Shown: positions 7,074-16,222, numbered from the stretch's first letter. The stretch is DNA of 18,250 nucleotides from JAJYSO01 sp964451785 (GCA_964451785.1 CAYVJG010000044.1:1-18250); one strand, 5' to 3'. The notes: a model not told the origin generated them from the sequence alone. A program made the numbers and translations.

Positions 7074-7104
7074 CCCCGAATTGCCATGAACAGTTCGGGG
7101 TTTT
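7074..7104. terminator. Bidirectional terminator between M49 gene and selD
   Basis: Arms CCCCGAA (7074-7080) and TTCGGGG (7094-7100) form a perfect 7-bp stem. It is followed by TTTT on the plus strand, and by TTATTTATTT on the minus strand. It serves the convergent M49 and selD genes. Confidence 0.8.
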
Positions 7105-7128
7105 ATGTGAGCTGTAGTGACAGTTGTG

Positions 7129-8184
7129 TTATTTTACAATAATACGTTTTTCTTCGGCTTCAATCATTCTACCTATTGGTTTACAAAAATCTGCATAGCC
7201 TTCAGTTTGAAGTAGGTTTATGACTTGATCTGCTTCTTTGGGATTAACAGCAATGAGTAATCCACCATTGGTTTGTGGGTCGGGTAAGAGTTTAAAGCCT
7301 TCTAGCGCATCGGCTGCAGGTTCAAACTTGATTTTATCACTGATCGCATTCCAGTTTCTAAAAGTAGCATCAGGCAAAATATTTTGCTGTAAGTATTTGT
7401 CGAGTCCGGCAACCTTCGGAATAGCATTGTAATTTAATTCAGCTGATAAATTTGCATTTTCAGCCATTTCAATAAGATGGCCACCTAAACCAAATCCGGT
7501 CACGTCAGTCATGGCGCGCACAGCATTGAGTTGCCCTAAGTCCTGGCCTATTTTGTTGAGTTGCGTTAAGTGTTTGTGCAAAGTTTCTAAATCAGTCGCT
7601 TCTAATTTTTCGCGTTTTGAGGCTGTAGCTAAAATACCGACCCCGAGTGGTTTAGTCAAAAACAGTAAATCGCCAATTTGAGCATTGCTGTTTTGTTTGA
7701 GTAGTTTAGTTTGTATACGGCCGTTTACTGAAAGTCCAAAGATGGGTTCTTTTGTGTCTATGCTGTGCCCTCCGGCAAGCGGGATGCCGGCTTGCGTACA
7801 AATGTTACGCGCTCCTTCGAGCACCTGCTGAGCGGCTGAAATGGGCAGTTTGTCAACAGGCCAGCCTAAAATGGCTAATGACAAGAGGGGTTGTCCGCCC
7901 ATAGCATAAACATCACTGATAGCATTGGCAGCGGCTACTTGTCCAAAGATAAACGGATCGTTAACAATAGGAGTGAAAAAATCTGTTGTCGCAATAAGCG
8001 ATTCGGTGTCGTTGAGTTGATATACAGCAGCATCGTCATTGGTGCTGTTGCCAACCAATAAATTTTTGAATTCTTGTGGAGCTTCAGGAGTTTGAAGAAT
8101 TTCTTCTAAAACTTGTGGTGCTATTTTGCAACCACAACCGGCGCCATGAGCGTGTTGGGTGAGTTTGATCGATTCGTTTTGCAT
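7129..8184 (-). CDS. selD: Selenide, water dikinase (selenophosphate synthetase)
   Basis: A 351-residue enzyme that makes selenophosphate, the selenium donor, from selenide and ATP. The N-terminus HGAGCGCKI (residues 13-21) holds Cys17 and Lys20, the same numbering as the catalytic pair of E. coli SelD; this is the cysteine form, not the selenocysteine form. The AIRS-type ATP-binding domains follow: NDDAAVY (about 49-55), TTDFFTPIVNDP with the metal-binding Asp, GGHSI and the C-terminal TNGGLL. The length is normal. It starts 16 bases after the mnmH stop, so the two form an operon and SelD here most likely feeds MnmH. No selenocysteine machinery (SelA, SelB, tRNA-Sec) is visible in the window, though it could lie elsewhere. 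Confidence 0.96.
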   Translation of the reverse strand: MQNESIKLTQHAHGAGCGCKIAPQVLEEILQTPEAPQEFKNLLVGNSTNDDAAVYQLNDTESLIATTDFFTPIVNDPFIFGQVAAANAISDVYAMGGQPLLSLAILGWPVDKLPISAAQQVLEGARNICTQAGIPLAGGHSIDTKEPIFGLSVNGRIQTKLLKQNSNAQIGDLLFLTKPLGVGILATASKREKLEATDLETLHKHLTQLNKIGQDLGQLNAVRAMTDVTGFGLGGHLIEMAENANLSAELNYNAIPKVAGLDKYLQQNILPDATFRNWNAISDKIKFEPAADALEGFKLLPDPQTNGGLLIAVNPKEADQVINLLQTEGYADFCKPIGRMIEAEEKRIIVK

Positions 8185-8200
8185 ACTGCAATAAATAAAA

Positions 8201-9250
8201 TTAAGCGGGTTGTTGAAGTGCTTTTAAAATTAATTCGGCATTTATTTTTTCGTCAGTGCCCGGCAATGGAATGTTGTAGCTGGCTTTTTGAAAACTCCGT
8301 TGACTTTTCAGATAAGCTGTGTCGTAATAATTTAGTAGAATAGAAAAAGCGCTGTGTAAATCGTCTTGTTCAATAAAGGCAATAGTTTCTTGCATACGCA
8401 ATCCGCCTAAACGTTTTTTGATACGTTTGGTGGCGGCAATAAGTGCCGTTTTATCAAAATGGCCATAACCTTTTAAGATAAATTGCAAGCGTTCTTCAAA
8501 AGGTACTTCGATATTGAGGCGTGTAGCGGTTTTCATCTGATTAAAAAAGAGATGTGGAATGTTGATATTCCCGACGCGGCTACTTTCACTTTCTACCCAA
8601 ATTGTAGGATCGTCAAATTGTTGTGTGGAGAGCTCAAAAAGCTTTAAGGCGAGTTTATTTTCAAAAAATTCAGTACTCTTTTGTTGGTGATTTGCTAAGT
8701 TGCCAAAAGCGGAGCCTTTGTGTTCGGCTAAGCCTTCCAAGTCAATCATCGGGTGATGATTTTGAGCTAATTCTTTGAGGATTTCGGTTTTTCCACTGCC
8801 TGTAAATCCACCTAAAACACGGAGGGAATAAGGGATTTTAAATTGATTTAAAACCCAATTTCTAAAAGCTTTATAGCCGCCTTCTAAGGTGTAAACTTTA
8901 AATCCATACAGGTCGAGAAGCCAAGCCACGGCGGCACTGCGCATGCCTCCACGCCAACAATGCACAATAACGCTGCGTTCTTGACGAGCATTTAAAAGGC
9001 TTTCAACTTCGTTGAGCATGTCTTTCATTTTAGGGCCATAAAAATCTAACCCAATTTTAATTGCCTTTTCACGACTTTGCTGTTTGTAAGTGGTGCCGAC
9101 AATTTTGCGCTCTTCATCTGAAAATAGAGGAAGTGATATTGCCGAAGGATAATGTGCCTGCTGATATTCCTTAGGGCTACGGACGTCAATGACCAAGGTG
9201 GTCTTGGCGAGCGTGATGAACTTGTCAATCTGTATTCGCTTTGCTGCCAT
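8201..9250 (-). CDS. mnmH: tRNA 2-selenouridine synthase
   Basis: A 349-residue enzyme (also SelU or YbbB) that replaces sulfur by selenium at 2-thiouridine 34 in the tRNAs for Lys, Glu and Gln, using selenophosphate. The N-terminal rhodanese domain spans about residues 10-135 and contains the active-site loop HCWRGGMRS with Cys98. A P-loop domain follows with GGFTGSGKT at 147-155. This two-domain order and length are diagnostic for the family. The gene is first in the mnmH-selD operon. The start at 9250 fits the family, and an alternative Met nearby is not needed. A TAATTTTG box lies only five bases before the ATG (see separate entry). Confidence 0.95.
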   Translation of the reverse strand: MAAKRIQIDKFITLAKTTLVIDVRSPKEYQQAHYPSAISLPLFSDEERKIVGTTYKQQSREKAIKIGLDFYGPKMKDMLNEVESLLNARQERSVIVHCWRGGMRSAAVAWLLDLYGFKVYTLEGGYKAFRNWVLNQFKIPYSLRVLGGFTGSGKTEILKELAQNHHPMIDLEGLAEHKGSAFGNLANHQQKSTEFFENKLALKLFELSTQQFDDPTIWVESESSRVGNINIPHLFFNQMKTATRLNIEVPFEERLQFILKGYGHFDKTALIAATKRIKKRLGGLRMQETIAFIEQDDLHSAFSILLNYYDTAYLKSQRSFQKASYNIPLPGTDEKINAELILKALQQPA

Positions 9251-9255
9251 AATGC

Positions 9256-9263
9256 CAAAATTA
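9256..9263 (-). promoter_or_regulatory. Possible -7 box of the mnmH-selD operon
   Basis: On the minus strand TAATTTTG (9263-9256) matches TAnnTTTG and ends five bases before the mnmH ATG. If it is used, the transcript would have almost no leader. No clear -33 element is seen at the normal spacing. Confidence 0.35.
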
Positions 9264-9295
9264 CTGAATTTTAAAGAAAGTTATCCGTGGAAACT

Positions 9296-9336
9296 AAAAA
9301 AAGAAAAGTCCTAAATCAATTAAGAATTAGGACTTT
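9296..9336 (-). terminator. Terminator of the slipin gene
   Basis: Arms AAAGTCCTAA (9305-9314) and TTAGGACTTT (9327-9336) form a perfect 10-bp stem. On the minus strand it is followed by TCTTTTTTT. It lies 34 bases after the stop codon of the SPFH gene and separates it from mnmH. Confidence 0.85.
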
Positions 9337-9370
9337 GTAAAAAGATTACTTTTAGGTTAGATTATCCCGA

Positions 9371-10321
9371 TTAGGATTTAGAAGAGCGACCTGTTTTACC
9401 TTCTTTTAATTCTTGGTTTTCTTTTTTCATTTCTTGACCTATTTTACTGCTGGCAGCAAATGAAGCAATCATATTGTTGAGCATGTCGTTACTGGCTTGT
9501 GGCGAATTGGGGAGCAAGATTAGGTTACTGTTGGTTTCGCTACCAATAGCTTCTAGGGTGTCATAATGTTGCGTAACCACAATAAGCGCTGAGGCTTCTT
9601 GTGAGTTAATTCCTACGTTGTTGAGGACATCGACACTGTCAAGTAAACCGCGTGCTATTTCGCGACGCTGGTCAGCAATACCTTGTCCTTGCAAACGCTT
9701 GCTTTCGGCCTCAGCAGTAGCTTTTGCTACAATACGGATACGATCGGCTTCCCCTTCGTGTTTAGCAGCTACTTCTTCACGTTCGGCGGCGTTGATACGG
9801 TTCATCGCTAATTTTACTTCGGCATCAGGATCGATATCGGTGACTAGTGATTTGATAATGTCATAACCGTATTCATCCATAGCGTCATTAAGTTCGGCTT
9901 TGACAGCTATAGCAATATTATTTTTCTTTTCAAAGACATCATCGACATTCATTTTAGGAACTTCAGCACGAACCACGTCAAAAACGTAAGCTGTAATTTG
10001 TTCACTGTGGTTTTGAAGCTTGTAAAACGCGTCGTATATCTTAGATTCAATCACTTTATACTGTACTGAAACACGCATTTTTACAAATACATTGTCTTTG
10101 GTTTTAGTTTCTACCATCACGTCGAGTTGTTGTACTTTTAAGTTAACTCGCCCTGCAATGCGATCAATAAATGGAATTTTGAGGTGGATACCTGAATTGC
10201 GGATGCTTTGGAATTTTCCAAAACGTTCTACCATGGCGGCAGTTTGTTGCTTAACCGTAAAAAATGCCATTAACAGGATAATGACTAAAATAACAATGAT
10301 GGTGATGCCCGTAGTACCCAT
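9371..10321 (-). CDS. SPFH/Band 7 (slipin/stomatin-like) membrane protein
   Basis: A 316-residue protein with one N-terminal membrane segment (about residues 4-22) followed by the SPFH domain, opening VKQQTAAMVERFGKFQSIRNSGIHLKIPFIDRI. Such proteins oligomerise on the membrane and organise microdomains or regulate membrane proteases. Residues 190-225 are rich in Ala, Glu and Arg (AEREEVAAKHEGEADRIRIVAKATAEAESKRLQ), the usual coiled coil of this family. The C-terminal tail after about residue 285 is charged and probably disordered. It resembles E. coli QmcA and paraslipins. NfeD, a frequent partner, is not adjacent. It has its own putative promoter and terminator, so it is a single-gene unit. 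Confidence 0.88.
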   Translation of the reverse strand: MGTTGITIIVILVIILLMAFFTVKQQTAAMVERFGKFQSIRNSGIHLKIPFIDRIAGRVNLKVQQLDVMVETKTKDNVFVKMRVSVQYKVIESKIYDAFYKLQNHSEQITAYVFDVVRAEVPKMNVDDVFEKKNNIAIAVKAELNDAMDEYGYDIIKSLVTDIDPDAEVKLAMNRINAAEREEVAAKHEGEADRIRIVAKATAEAESKRLQGQGIADQRREIARGLLDSVDVLNNVGINSQEASALIVVTQHYDTLEAIGSETNSNLILLPNSPQASNDMLNNMIASFAASSKIGQEMKKENQELKEGKTGRSSKS

Positions 10322-10346
10322 AAGATTTTATAATTGATGAATAGTT

Positions 10347-10354
10347 CAAATATA
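10347..10354 (-). promoter_or_regulatory. Possible -7 box of the slipin gene
   Basis: On the minus strand TATATTTG (10354-10347) is an exact TAnnTTTG match, 25 bases before the ATG at 10321, which predicts a leader of about 20 bases. A -33 element is not evident. Confidence 0.45.
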
Positions 10355-10523
10355 ATCAAATCCTTTAGATAACTTAATAACTTATAAATATTTGTTTTAG
10401 CTGGTAAGCAAATCTGTGTTAAAGAATAGATACTTCTAAAAACTAGCGGTTAAAAAAAACACATTTCAAGCGCTTTTAAGCTGATTTTTATGAGTATATT
10501 CGCGACAAACTTTAACATAAAAT

Positions 10524-13373
10524 ATGATGAAGAATTTACTTTCAAAAGCTTTTCTAGCTTTTTTATTTGTTGTGGCTGCAGGAATGACAACTTCTGCCCA
10601 GAACATTAACCTGAGTGAATCGATTCCGATAGATCCAAATGTCACAAAAGGACATTTAGACAATGGATTGACGTACTATATTCGTCCTAATGCTAAACCA
10701 GCTGACAAAGTTGAGCTGCGCTTGGTGATTAACGCGGGTTCTATTCTTGAAACCGATGAGCAGCAAGGCTTGGCTCACTTCATGGAACACATGAACTTTA
10801 ATGGCCTCAAACATTTTCCAAAGCACGAACTCGTTGATTATTTACAAAATATTGGGGTGAAATTTGGAGCCGACTTGAATGCGAATACCGGATTTGATCG
10901 CACGTATTTTATTTTACCTATTCCTACTGACCAATCGGGAAACCTCCAAAAAGGCTTCCAAATTATTGCTGATTGGGCCGGAGGAGCCTTGATTACTGAT
11001 GAAGAGGTAAATGCTGAACGCAAAGTAGTTTTTGAAGAATTACGCATGCGTGATAAAAATGCTTCTACGCGAATGATGAAGCAATATTTACCTGAACTGC
11101 TCAATGGGTCACGTTATGCAAAACGCTTGCCTATAGGAACCAAAGAGGTTATTATGAATGCTGATCCAGAATTGATTCGTCAATTTTATCACGATTGGTA
11201 TCGTCCTAACAATATGGCGGTTATCGTAGTAGGTGATATCACTACAGAAAAAGCTGAACAGATGATCAAAGAATACTTTGGCGATCTCAAAAATCCTAAA
11301 AATGAAAAGGAACGCGTTGAATATGAAGTTAAACCTTATACTCAGCCGAAAGCTATGGTGGTGACAGATCACGAAGCTACAGGATATAGCTTTCAATTAT
11401 TGTTTCCGGCTCACAAACGCCAAGTAGAAAAAACACTTAAAGATTATCGCGAATCTTTAGTGCGTGGTATTTTTAGATTGGCACTCAACCATAACTTGAG
11501 CAAGAAAACACAAACCGCTAATCCACCTTACGCCGGTGCTTATGCTTCATTGAGCGGAGCCTTTGGGTCGTTTACCATTAATGATGAAGGCTTTTCTTTA
11601 GGGGTAACACCAATTGATAACTTTAAAAAATCCATAGACGCGGCTGTTGCTGAATTGTTACAAGTACGTCAATACGGATTTACAAAGCAAGACATTGAAA
11701 ACACAAAGAAAAAGTTTATGGCTTTCTATGAAAAAGCCTATAAAGAACGCGATAAAATGTTGTCTGCTTCTATAGTTGATCAATATGCAGGAAACTTTAT
11801 GAGCCAAGAGCCTATTCCAGGTATTGCTAATGAATACGCCTATGCTAAAGCTATGTTGCCAACCATCACGGCTGAAGAAGTGAGCAAATTAGCTCAAGGT
11901 ATTTTAGCTAATTCTAAAAACTTCTTTGCTTTGATTACAGCTCCTAAAGAAGGTAAAATCACATTGCCTAGCAATGAGCAATTATTAGCAACTGTACAAG
12001 AAGCTTTCAAACAACAAGTTGAAGCGCCTAAAGAAACAAAAGTTGCTAAAAAATTATTGGCTAAGGCTCCTGTAGCTGGAACAATCAAAAAAACTAAAGC
12101 CAATAAAGATTTAGGAAGCACCACTTATACCTTGAGTAATGGCGTAAAAGTAACTGTAAAAAATACAGACTTTAAAAGTGATCAAATTATCTTTAAAGGG
12201 GTGAAATTTGGAGGGTCAAATAGCTACGGCGCTGCTGATAAATCGAACACTAATTTCTTGACTACTATTATTTCAACTATGGGATATGGCCAGTTTACAC
12301 CAACAGCACTTCGCGATTACCTATCCGGAAAAACAGTGCACGTTGGCATGAGTATGGGAAGTGTTTCAAACAATGTCAGTGGCTCATCTTCTGTTCAAGA
12401 TTTTGAAACTTTACTCAAATTGAATTATCTAAAATTAACCGATTCGCGTTTAGATAAAGACCTTTTTAAAGGCTTTATGACCAAAATGAAAACCCGTGTT
12501 GAAAATATTAAAGCAAACCCTCAATCTGCATTTATTGACTCGTTGATTACAGTAATGTATGGCAATGATCCGTTGACACCAATTGCAGTGCCAACTGAAG
12601 AATCATTGAACAATATTGAGCTTAATCGCGTACTAGATATTTATAATAGCGAGTTTGGTTATGCTGATGGCTTCCACTTCTTTATTGTAGGTAACGTAGA
12701 TCAAGTTGATGTTAAACCACTTATTGAAAAATACATTGCTAGCTTACCGGTTAAAGGCGAAACGCCAAAGTATGTTGACAATGGATTGCGTCGTATTCAA
12801 GGTGATAATGTGTTTAAATTCTATAAAGGTAACAATGATAAGAGCTTGATTTTATCACTCTTTTATGGTGAAAATGTGAAATACTCTGAAGAAAATGCAC
12901 TTAAAGCCGACTTGCTCGGTCAAATGATGACTATGCAAATCACCGATACTATTCGCGAAAAAATGCAAGTGATTTACAGTGGTGGTGCAAGCGCAAGTAT
13001 CAGCGACCGTCCTTACACGCACTATTCTGTGATGATGCAATTGCCAACAGGCCCTGAAAGTGTACAAGCTATTCTCGATGAATTGAAATCAGAATTTAAA
13101 GGCTATAAAACCGATGGAGGTCCAAAAGGAGCCTTGGCAAAAGCTCAAAAAGCAACGCTTGAAAGCCATAAAGAAAACTTGAAGAAAAATAGCTATTGGG
13201 CTAATAAACTAGAAAGTATTTTGGTTTGGAACCGCAGTAAAAAATTCTTCCTAAATTTTGATAAAGAAGTAAATGCGATTACTCTAAAAGATATTATCAA
13301 AACAGCTAATACCTTGTTAGAAGGTAATCATTTTACAGCTATTTCTTATCCTGAGTCTTATCGACCAGAATAA
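10524..13373 (+). CDS. Exported M16 (insulinase/PqqL-like) zinc peptidase
   Basis: A 949-residue two-repeat M16 metallopeptidase. A signal peptide is visible (MMKNLLSK, hydrophobic to about residue 20, then TTSAQ), so it is exported. The inverted zinc motif HFMEH is at residues 85-89, and the third ligand is expected at Glu165 in AERKVVFEE, the correct distance. The second half (from about residue 540) repeats the M16 fold (LSNGVKVTVKNTDFKSDQI parallels LDNGLTYYIRPNAKPADKV at 45) but lacks the zinc motif, as in pitrilysin and PqqL. It should degrade small peptides in the periplasm. The size is typical of Bacteroidota insulinase-like proteins. Translation may begin at either of two adjacent Met codons, 10524 or 10527. 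Confidence 0.92.
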   Translation: MMKNLLSKAFLAFLFVVAAGMTTSAQNINLSESIPIDPNVTKGHLDNGLTYYIRPNAKPADKVELRLVINAGSILETDEQQGLAHFMEHMNFNGLKHFPKHELVDYLQNIGVKFGADLNANTGFDRTYFILPIPTDQSGNLQKGFQIIADWAGGALITDEEVNAERKVVFEELRMRDKNASTRMMKQYLPELLNGSRYAKRLPIGTKEVIMNADPELIRQFYHDWYRPNNMAVIVVGDITTEKAEQMIKEYFGDLKNPKNEKERVEYEVKPYTQPKAMVVTDHEATGYSFQLLFPAHKRQVEKTLKDYRESLVRGIFRLALNHNLSKKTQTANPPYAGAYASLSGAFGSFTINDEGFSLGVTPIDNFKKSIDAAVAELLQVRQYGFTKQDIENTKKKFMAFYEKAYKERDKMLSASIVDQYAGNFMSQEPIPGIANEYAYAKAMLPTITAEEVSKLAQGILANSKNFFALITAPKEGKITLPSNEQLLATVQEAFKQQVEAPKETKVAKKLLAKAPVAGTIKKTKANKDLGSTTYTLSNGVKVTVKNTDFKSDQIIFKGVKFGGSNSYGAADKSNTNFLTTIISTMGYGQFTPTALRDYLSGKTVHVGMSMGSVSNNVSGSSSVQDFETLLKLNYLKLTDSRLDKDLFKGFMTKMKTRVENIKANPQSAFIDSLITVMYGNDPLTPIAVPTEESLNNIELNRVLDIYNSEFGYADGFHFFIVGNVDQVDVKPLIEKYIASLPVKGETPKYVDNGLRRIQGDNVFKFYKGNNDKSLILSLFYGENVKYSEENALKADLLGQMMTMQITDTIREKMQVIYSGGASASISDRPYTHYSVMMQLPTGPESVQAILDELKSEFKGYKTDGGPKGALAKAQKATLESHKENLKKNSYWANKLESILVWNRSKKFFLNFDKEVNAITLKDIIKTANTLLEGNHFTAISYPESYRPE

Positions 13374-13393
13374 GTCTTACTAACAATTTTTAT

Positions 13394-13429
13394 AAAGCCG
13401 ATTCTTTACTATTGAGGAATCGGCTTTTT
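13394..13429 (+). terminator. Terminator of the M16 peptidase gene
   Basis: Arms AAAGCCGATTC (13394-13404) and GAATCGGCTTT (13417-13427) form a perfect 11-bp stem followed by TTCTTTG. It lies 21 bases after the stop codon. Confidence 0.88.
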
Positions 13430-13515
13430 CTTTGTTCAAGAATAATTAAAATGTAGATAGCTTTTTTAAATAAATATAAAATGTTAAATTAGTTCTTTGA
13501 TAAAGGGCTAGAATA

Positions 13516-13896
13516 ATGAAACTTAAGCCTAAATACCATGTTATGGGACGAACTTGTTTAGAATGTGGCGATAAAATTACCGGAAGATCGGATAAGAAAT
13601 TCTGTAGTGATTATTGTCGCAATGCCTATAATAATCGCCTGCATCGCGATGATAGAAATTTGATGCGCAATGTGCACAATCGTCTGCGTAAAAATTACCG
13701 CATTCTTGAAGAATTAAATCCCGAAGGGAAAACTACTGTCGATAAGCGAGATTTAGTCAAATTAGGCTATGATTTTACTTATCATACCAGTCTGTATACC
13801 ACCAAAAAAGGAACCGTATATTATTTTGTGTACGACCGCGGTTTTTTGCCTCTTGAAGGCGGGAAGAAATTTGTACTAGTCAAGCGAGAGCATTAA
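13516..13896 (+). CDS. Conserved four-Cys zinc-ribbon-like protein, function unknown
   Basis: This 126-residue basic protein carries CLEC at residues 14-17 and CSDYC at 30-34 (Cys14, Cys17, Cys30, Cys34; C-x2-C-x12-C-x3-C), probably a zinc ribbon, within CGDKITGRSDKKFCSDYCRNAYNN. A second conserved-looking part follows: RKNYRILEELNPEGK (about 58-72), KLGYDFTYHTSLYTTKKGTVYYFVYDRG (about 88-115). I recall this as a conserved uncharacterised protein of Bacteroidota, but cannot check. It is likely cytoplasmic and may bind nucleic acid; that is inference from charge and the zinc site only. The start could be Met1 or Met10 (13543). It is probably co-transcribed with the M28 gene 13 bases downstream. 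Confidence 0.8.
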   Translation: MKLKPKYHVMGRTCLECGDKITGRSDKKFCSDYCRNAYNNRLHRDDRNLMRNVHNRLRKNYRILEELNPEGKTTVDKRDLVKLGYDFTYHTSLYTTKKGTVYYFVYDRGFLPLEGGKKFVLVKREH

Positions 13897-13900
13897 AGGA
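13895..13900 (+). promoter_or_regulatory. Shine-Dalgarno-like site of the M28 gene
   Basis: AAAGGA overlaps the stop codon of the zinc-ribbon gene and stands nine bases before the ATG at 13910. It supports that start and translation of the second gene from a shared transcript. Confidence 0.45.
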
Positions 13901-13909
13901 AAATAGCCT

Positions 13910-16222
13910 ATGAAACGTAGATTACTCCAGTTAGGGATTTTATTTGTACTCATTTTTTTAGTGTTCTTGAGTTTCTCAAGTTTAATGCCAATTATTAAGC
14001 CAGAACCGGGGGTTGCTAAAACAAAATTTTCAACCTATCGCGCTTTACAACAAGTCGAAGCTCTGAGTCAGCATCCACATGCCGTGGGAACAGAAGTGCA
14101 TAATAAAGTGCGTAATTATATTGTAAGCGCTTTTCAAAACTTAGGTCTTGAAGTGCACACGCAATCAGATTATACGGTGAGCGATTTTGGGGTACTCACG
14201 CGTCCTGTTAATATAGTAACACAAATTAAAGGTTCTCATCCTCAACTTGGTAGTGATTTATTAGTGTTAGCGCATTATGATAGCGCTCCACATTCGTCTT
14301 ACGGCGCCAGTGATGATGCTTCAGGCGTAGCTGCCATTTTAGAGAGTGTCCGCGCCTTAAAAGCTAAAGGGTTTTCTCCTAAAAATAATATAGTTATTTG
14401 CATTACAGATGCCGAAGAAATCGGCTTGATTGGCGCTAAACTTTTTGCGCAAAAACATCCTTGGGTGCAAAATGTAGGACTCGTTCTCAATTTTGAAGCC
14501 CGCGGCACTAGCGGTCCGTCAATGATGATTCTCGAAACTAATCACGGCAATGCTCAATTGATTAAACACTTTGCCGAAGCTGATGTCGACTATCCCGAAG
14601 CTTCATCACTGATGTATGAAGTGTATAAACGTATGCCTAATGATACTGATGCAACAGTGTTTAGAGTTGAAAAGGATATCCCAAGCCTCTTTTTTGCCTT
14701 TATTGATAATCACTTTTTTTACCATACCGCTAAAGATGTTACCGCTAATTTAGACCCTAATTCACTGGCCCATCAAGGCAGCTACTTAATGGGATTATTG
14801 CCTTATTTGGGGCAGGCTGATTTAGCTGATTTGCAAACAGAATCCGAACAGATCTATTTTAATTTTCCGATTTTAAAGTTAGTGCATTACAACTATTCCT
14901 GGATTTACCCCTTGGCAATTTTAGCCTGGCTCATCGGGTTAAGTCTAATAATTTGGGGCTTTAGAACACAGCAAATCACAACTGGTCAAATTTTTAAAGC
15001 TGTTACTATTAGTTTTTTTGGTGTCCTTCTAGCTGTTGCCTTAGGTTATTTTGGCTGGCAAGCAGTATTGCATTTTAATCCACAATACCTCGAAATTGAG
15101 CAGGGATTTCCATATAACGGGCATATGTATATTGGGGCGTTTGTAATGCTCGCTATAGCGCTTCAATGGATAGTGTTATATTTTGGAAAACGTTGGTGTG
15201 GCAAAATAGGCATTTTGTTAGGGCCTTTGTGCGTTTGGCTATTGCTTATTACCGCTCTAGCTATTGCATTTAAAGGGGCTTCATATTTTGTGATTCCTGT
15301 TTTGTTTTTAGAACTTAGCATTGCTTTACGTCTTTGGGGATGGCGCTATCTACAGTGGGTACACTTGATATTGGCTATTCCGATGATTTTTTTATTAGGG
15401 ACCTTAGTTTTATCCCTTCCTGTAGCTTTGGGTATGAAAATTACCTTTGCTTCTTTAGCCTTTTTAACCTTGATTTTTGGAATGTTGTGGCCTACTTTTA
15501 TCAACTTTAAAGGTAAGTTGGTGTGGAGCTTAATCTTTGTGCTCGCCGGGATTGTGTTTTTTATTTCGGCGCAGCGCAATTCGACCTTTACGGCAGAACA
15601 TCCTAAACCTAATAGCCTGGTGTATATGCTCGATAAAACACAACAAAAAGCACAGTGGACAACTTATGATCATATTTTAGATGAGTGGACTAAACAAGCT
15701 ATTTCCGGACAAGAATCCGATTCAATAATGACCATAGGGGCTAGTAAATATGGCAGCCAATTTACCTATGCCGATTCTGCTCCAACAAAAGCGATTCCCG
15801 GAGTGAAGATTTGGGTGAAAACGGATACATTAATCCAAACAGAACAAATTCGCTATAAATTAAATATTGTGGCAGAACGCAAGTTGAATGAATTGTTGAT
15901 TTACAGCGATTCAAAATCTGAAATGAAAATACTTAAAGCCAATCAAATTTTGCTGAAAAACTTGCATAACCGGTCGACTAAAATCAGAAAAACTACCGCG
16001 AGAGACACGCGTTTGCTGACTTACATTCCTGTTGATAAAGACACGTTACGTTTATCGTTTAAAGTACCTATAAACGTGCAACCTCAAATTGATTTTTATG
16101 GAATGAGTAATGATTTACTATCTAATCCTTGGTTAAAAATTCAGCCGCGTACCCCTCAAATGATGCCGCGCCCATTTGTGATCAACGATGCGATTATTAC
16201 CAAACAAAGTCTTCAACTATAA
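13910..16222 (+). CDS. Membrane-anchored M28 aminopeptidase, multi-pass
   Basis: A 770-residue protein with three parts. Residues 4-26 are a membrane anchor. Residues 40-300 form an M28 zinc peptidase domain with all expected metal and catalytic positions: AHYDS (His122), ASDDASG (Asp135), DAEEIG (Glu169 and Glu170), NFEARG (Glu196) and YHTAKD (His272). Residues about 325-555 contain around eight to nine hydrophobic membrane segments, and a soluble C-terminal domain of about 210 residues follows. The layout resembles eukaryotic ER metallopeptidase 1 (ERMP1/Fxna) and related bacterial M28 proteins. The peptidase domain should face the periplasm and cut N-terminal residues from peptides. It follows the zinc-ribbon gene by 13 bases in a likely operon. 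Confidence 0.88.
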   Translation: MKRRLLQLGILFVLIFLVFLSFSSLMPIIKPEPGVAKTKFSTYRALQQVEALSQHPHAVGTEVHNKVRNYIVSAFQNLGLEVHTQSDYTVSDFGVLTRPVNIVTQIKGSHPQLGSDLLVLAHYDSAPHSSYGASDDASGVAAILESVRALKAKGFSPKNNIVICITDAEEIGLIGAKLFAQKHPWVQNVGLVLNFEARGTSGPSMMILETNHGNAQLIKHFAEADVDYPEASSLMYEVYKRMPNDTDATVFRVEKDIPSLFFAFIDNHFFYHTAKDVTANLDPNSLAHQGSYLMGLLPYLGQADLADLQTESEQIYFNFPILKLVHYNYSWIYPLAILAWLIGLSLIIWGFRTQQITTGQIFKAVTISFFGVLLAVALGYFGWQAVLHFNPQYLEIEQGFPYNGHMYIGAFVMLAIALQWIVLYFGKRWCGKIGILLGPLCVWLLLITALAIAFKGASYFVIPVLFLELSIALRLWGWRYLQWVHLILAIPMIFLLGTLVLSLPVALGMKITFASLAFLTLIFGMLWPTFINFKGKLVWSLIFVLAGIVFFISAQRNSTFTAEHPKPNSLVYMLDKTQQKAQWTTYDHILDEWTKQAISGQESDSIMTIGASKYGSQFTYADSAPTKAIPGVKIWVKTDTLIQTEQIRYKLNIVAERKLNELLIYSDSKSEMKILKANQILLKNLHNRSTKIRKTTARDTRLLTYIPVDKDTLRLSFKVPINVQPQIDFYGMSNDLLSNPWLKIQPRTPQMMPRPFVINDAIITKQSLQL

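Noticed and set aside
13516..13896. Reading the four-Cys protein as an HNH nuclease or a toxin
   Set aside because: No His-Asn-His motif or catalytic set is visible; the Cys spacing only supports a zinc site.
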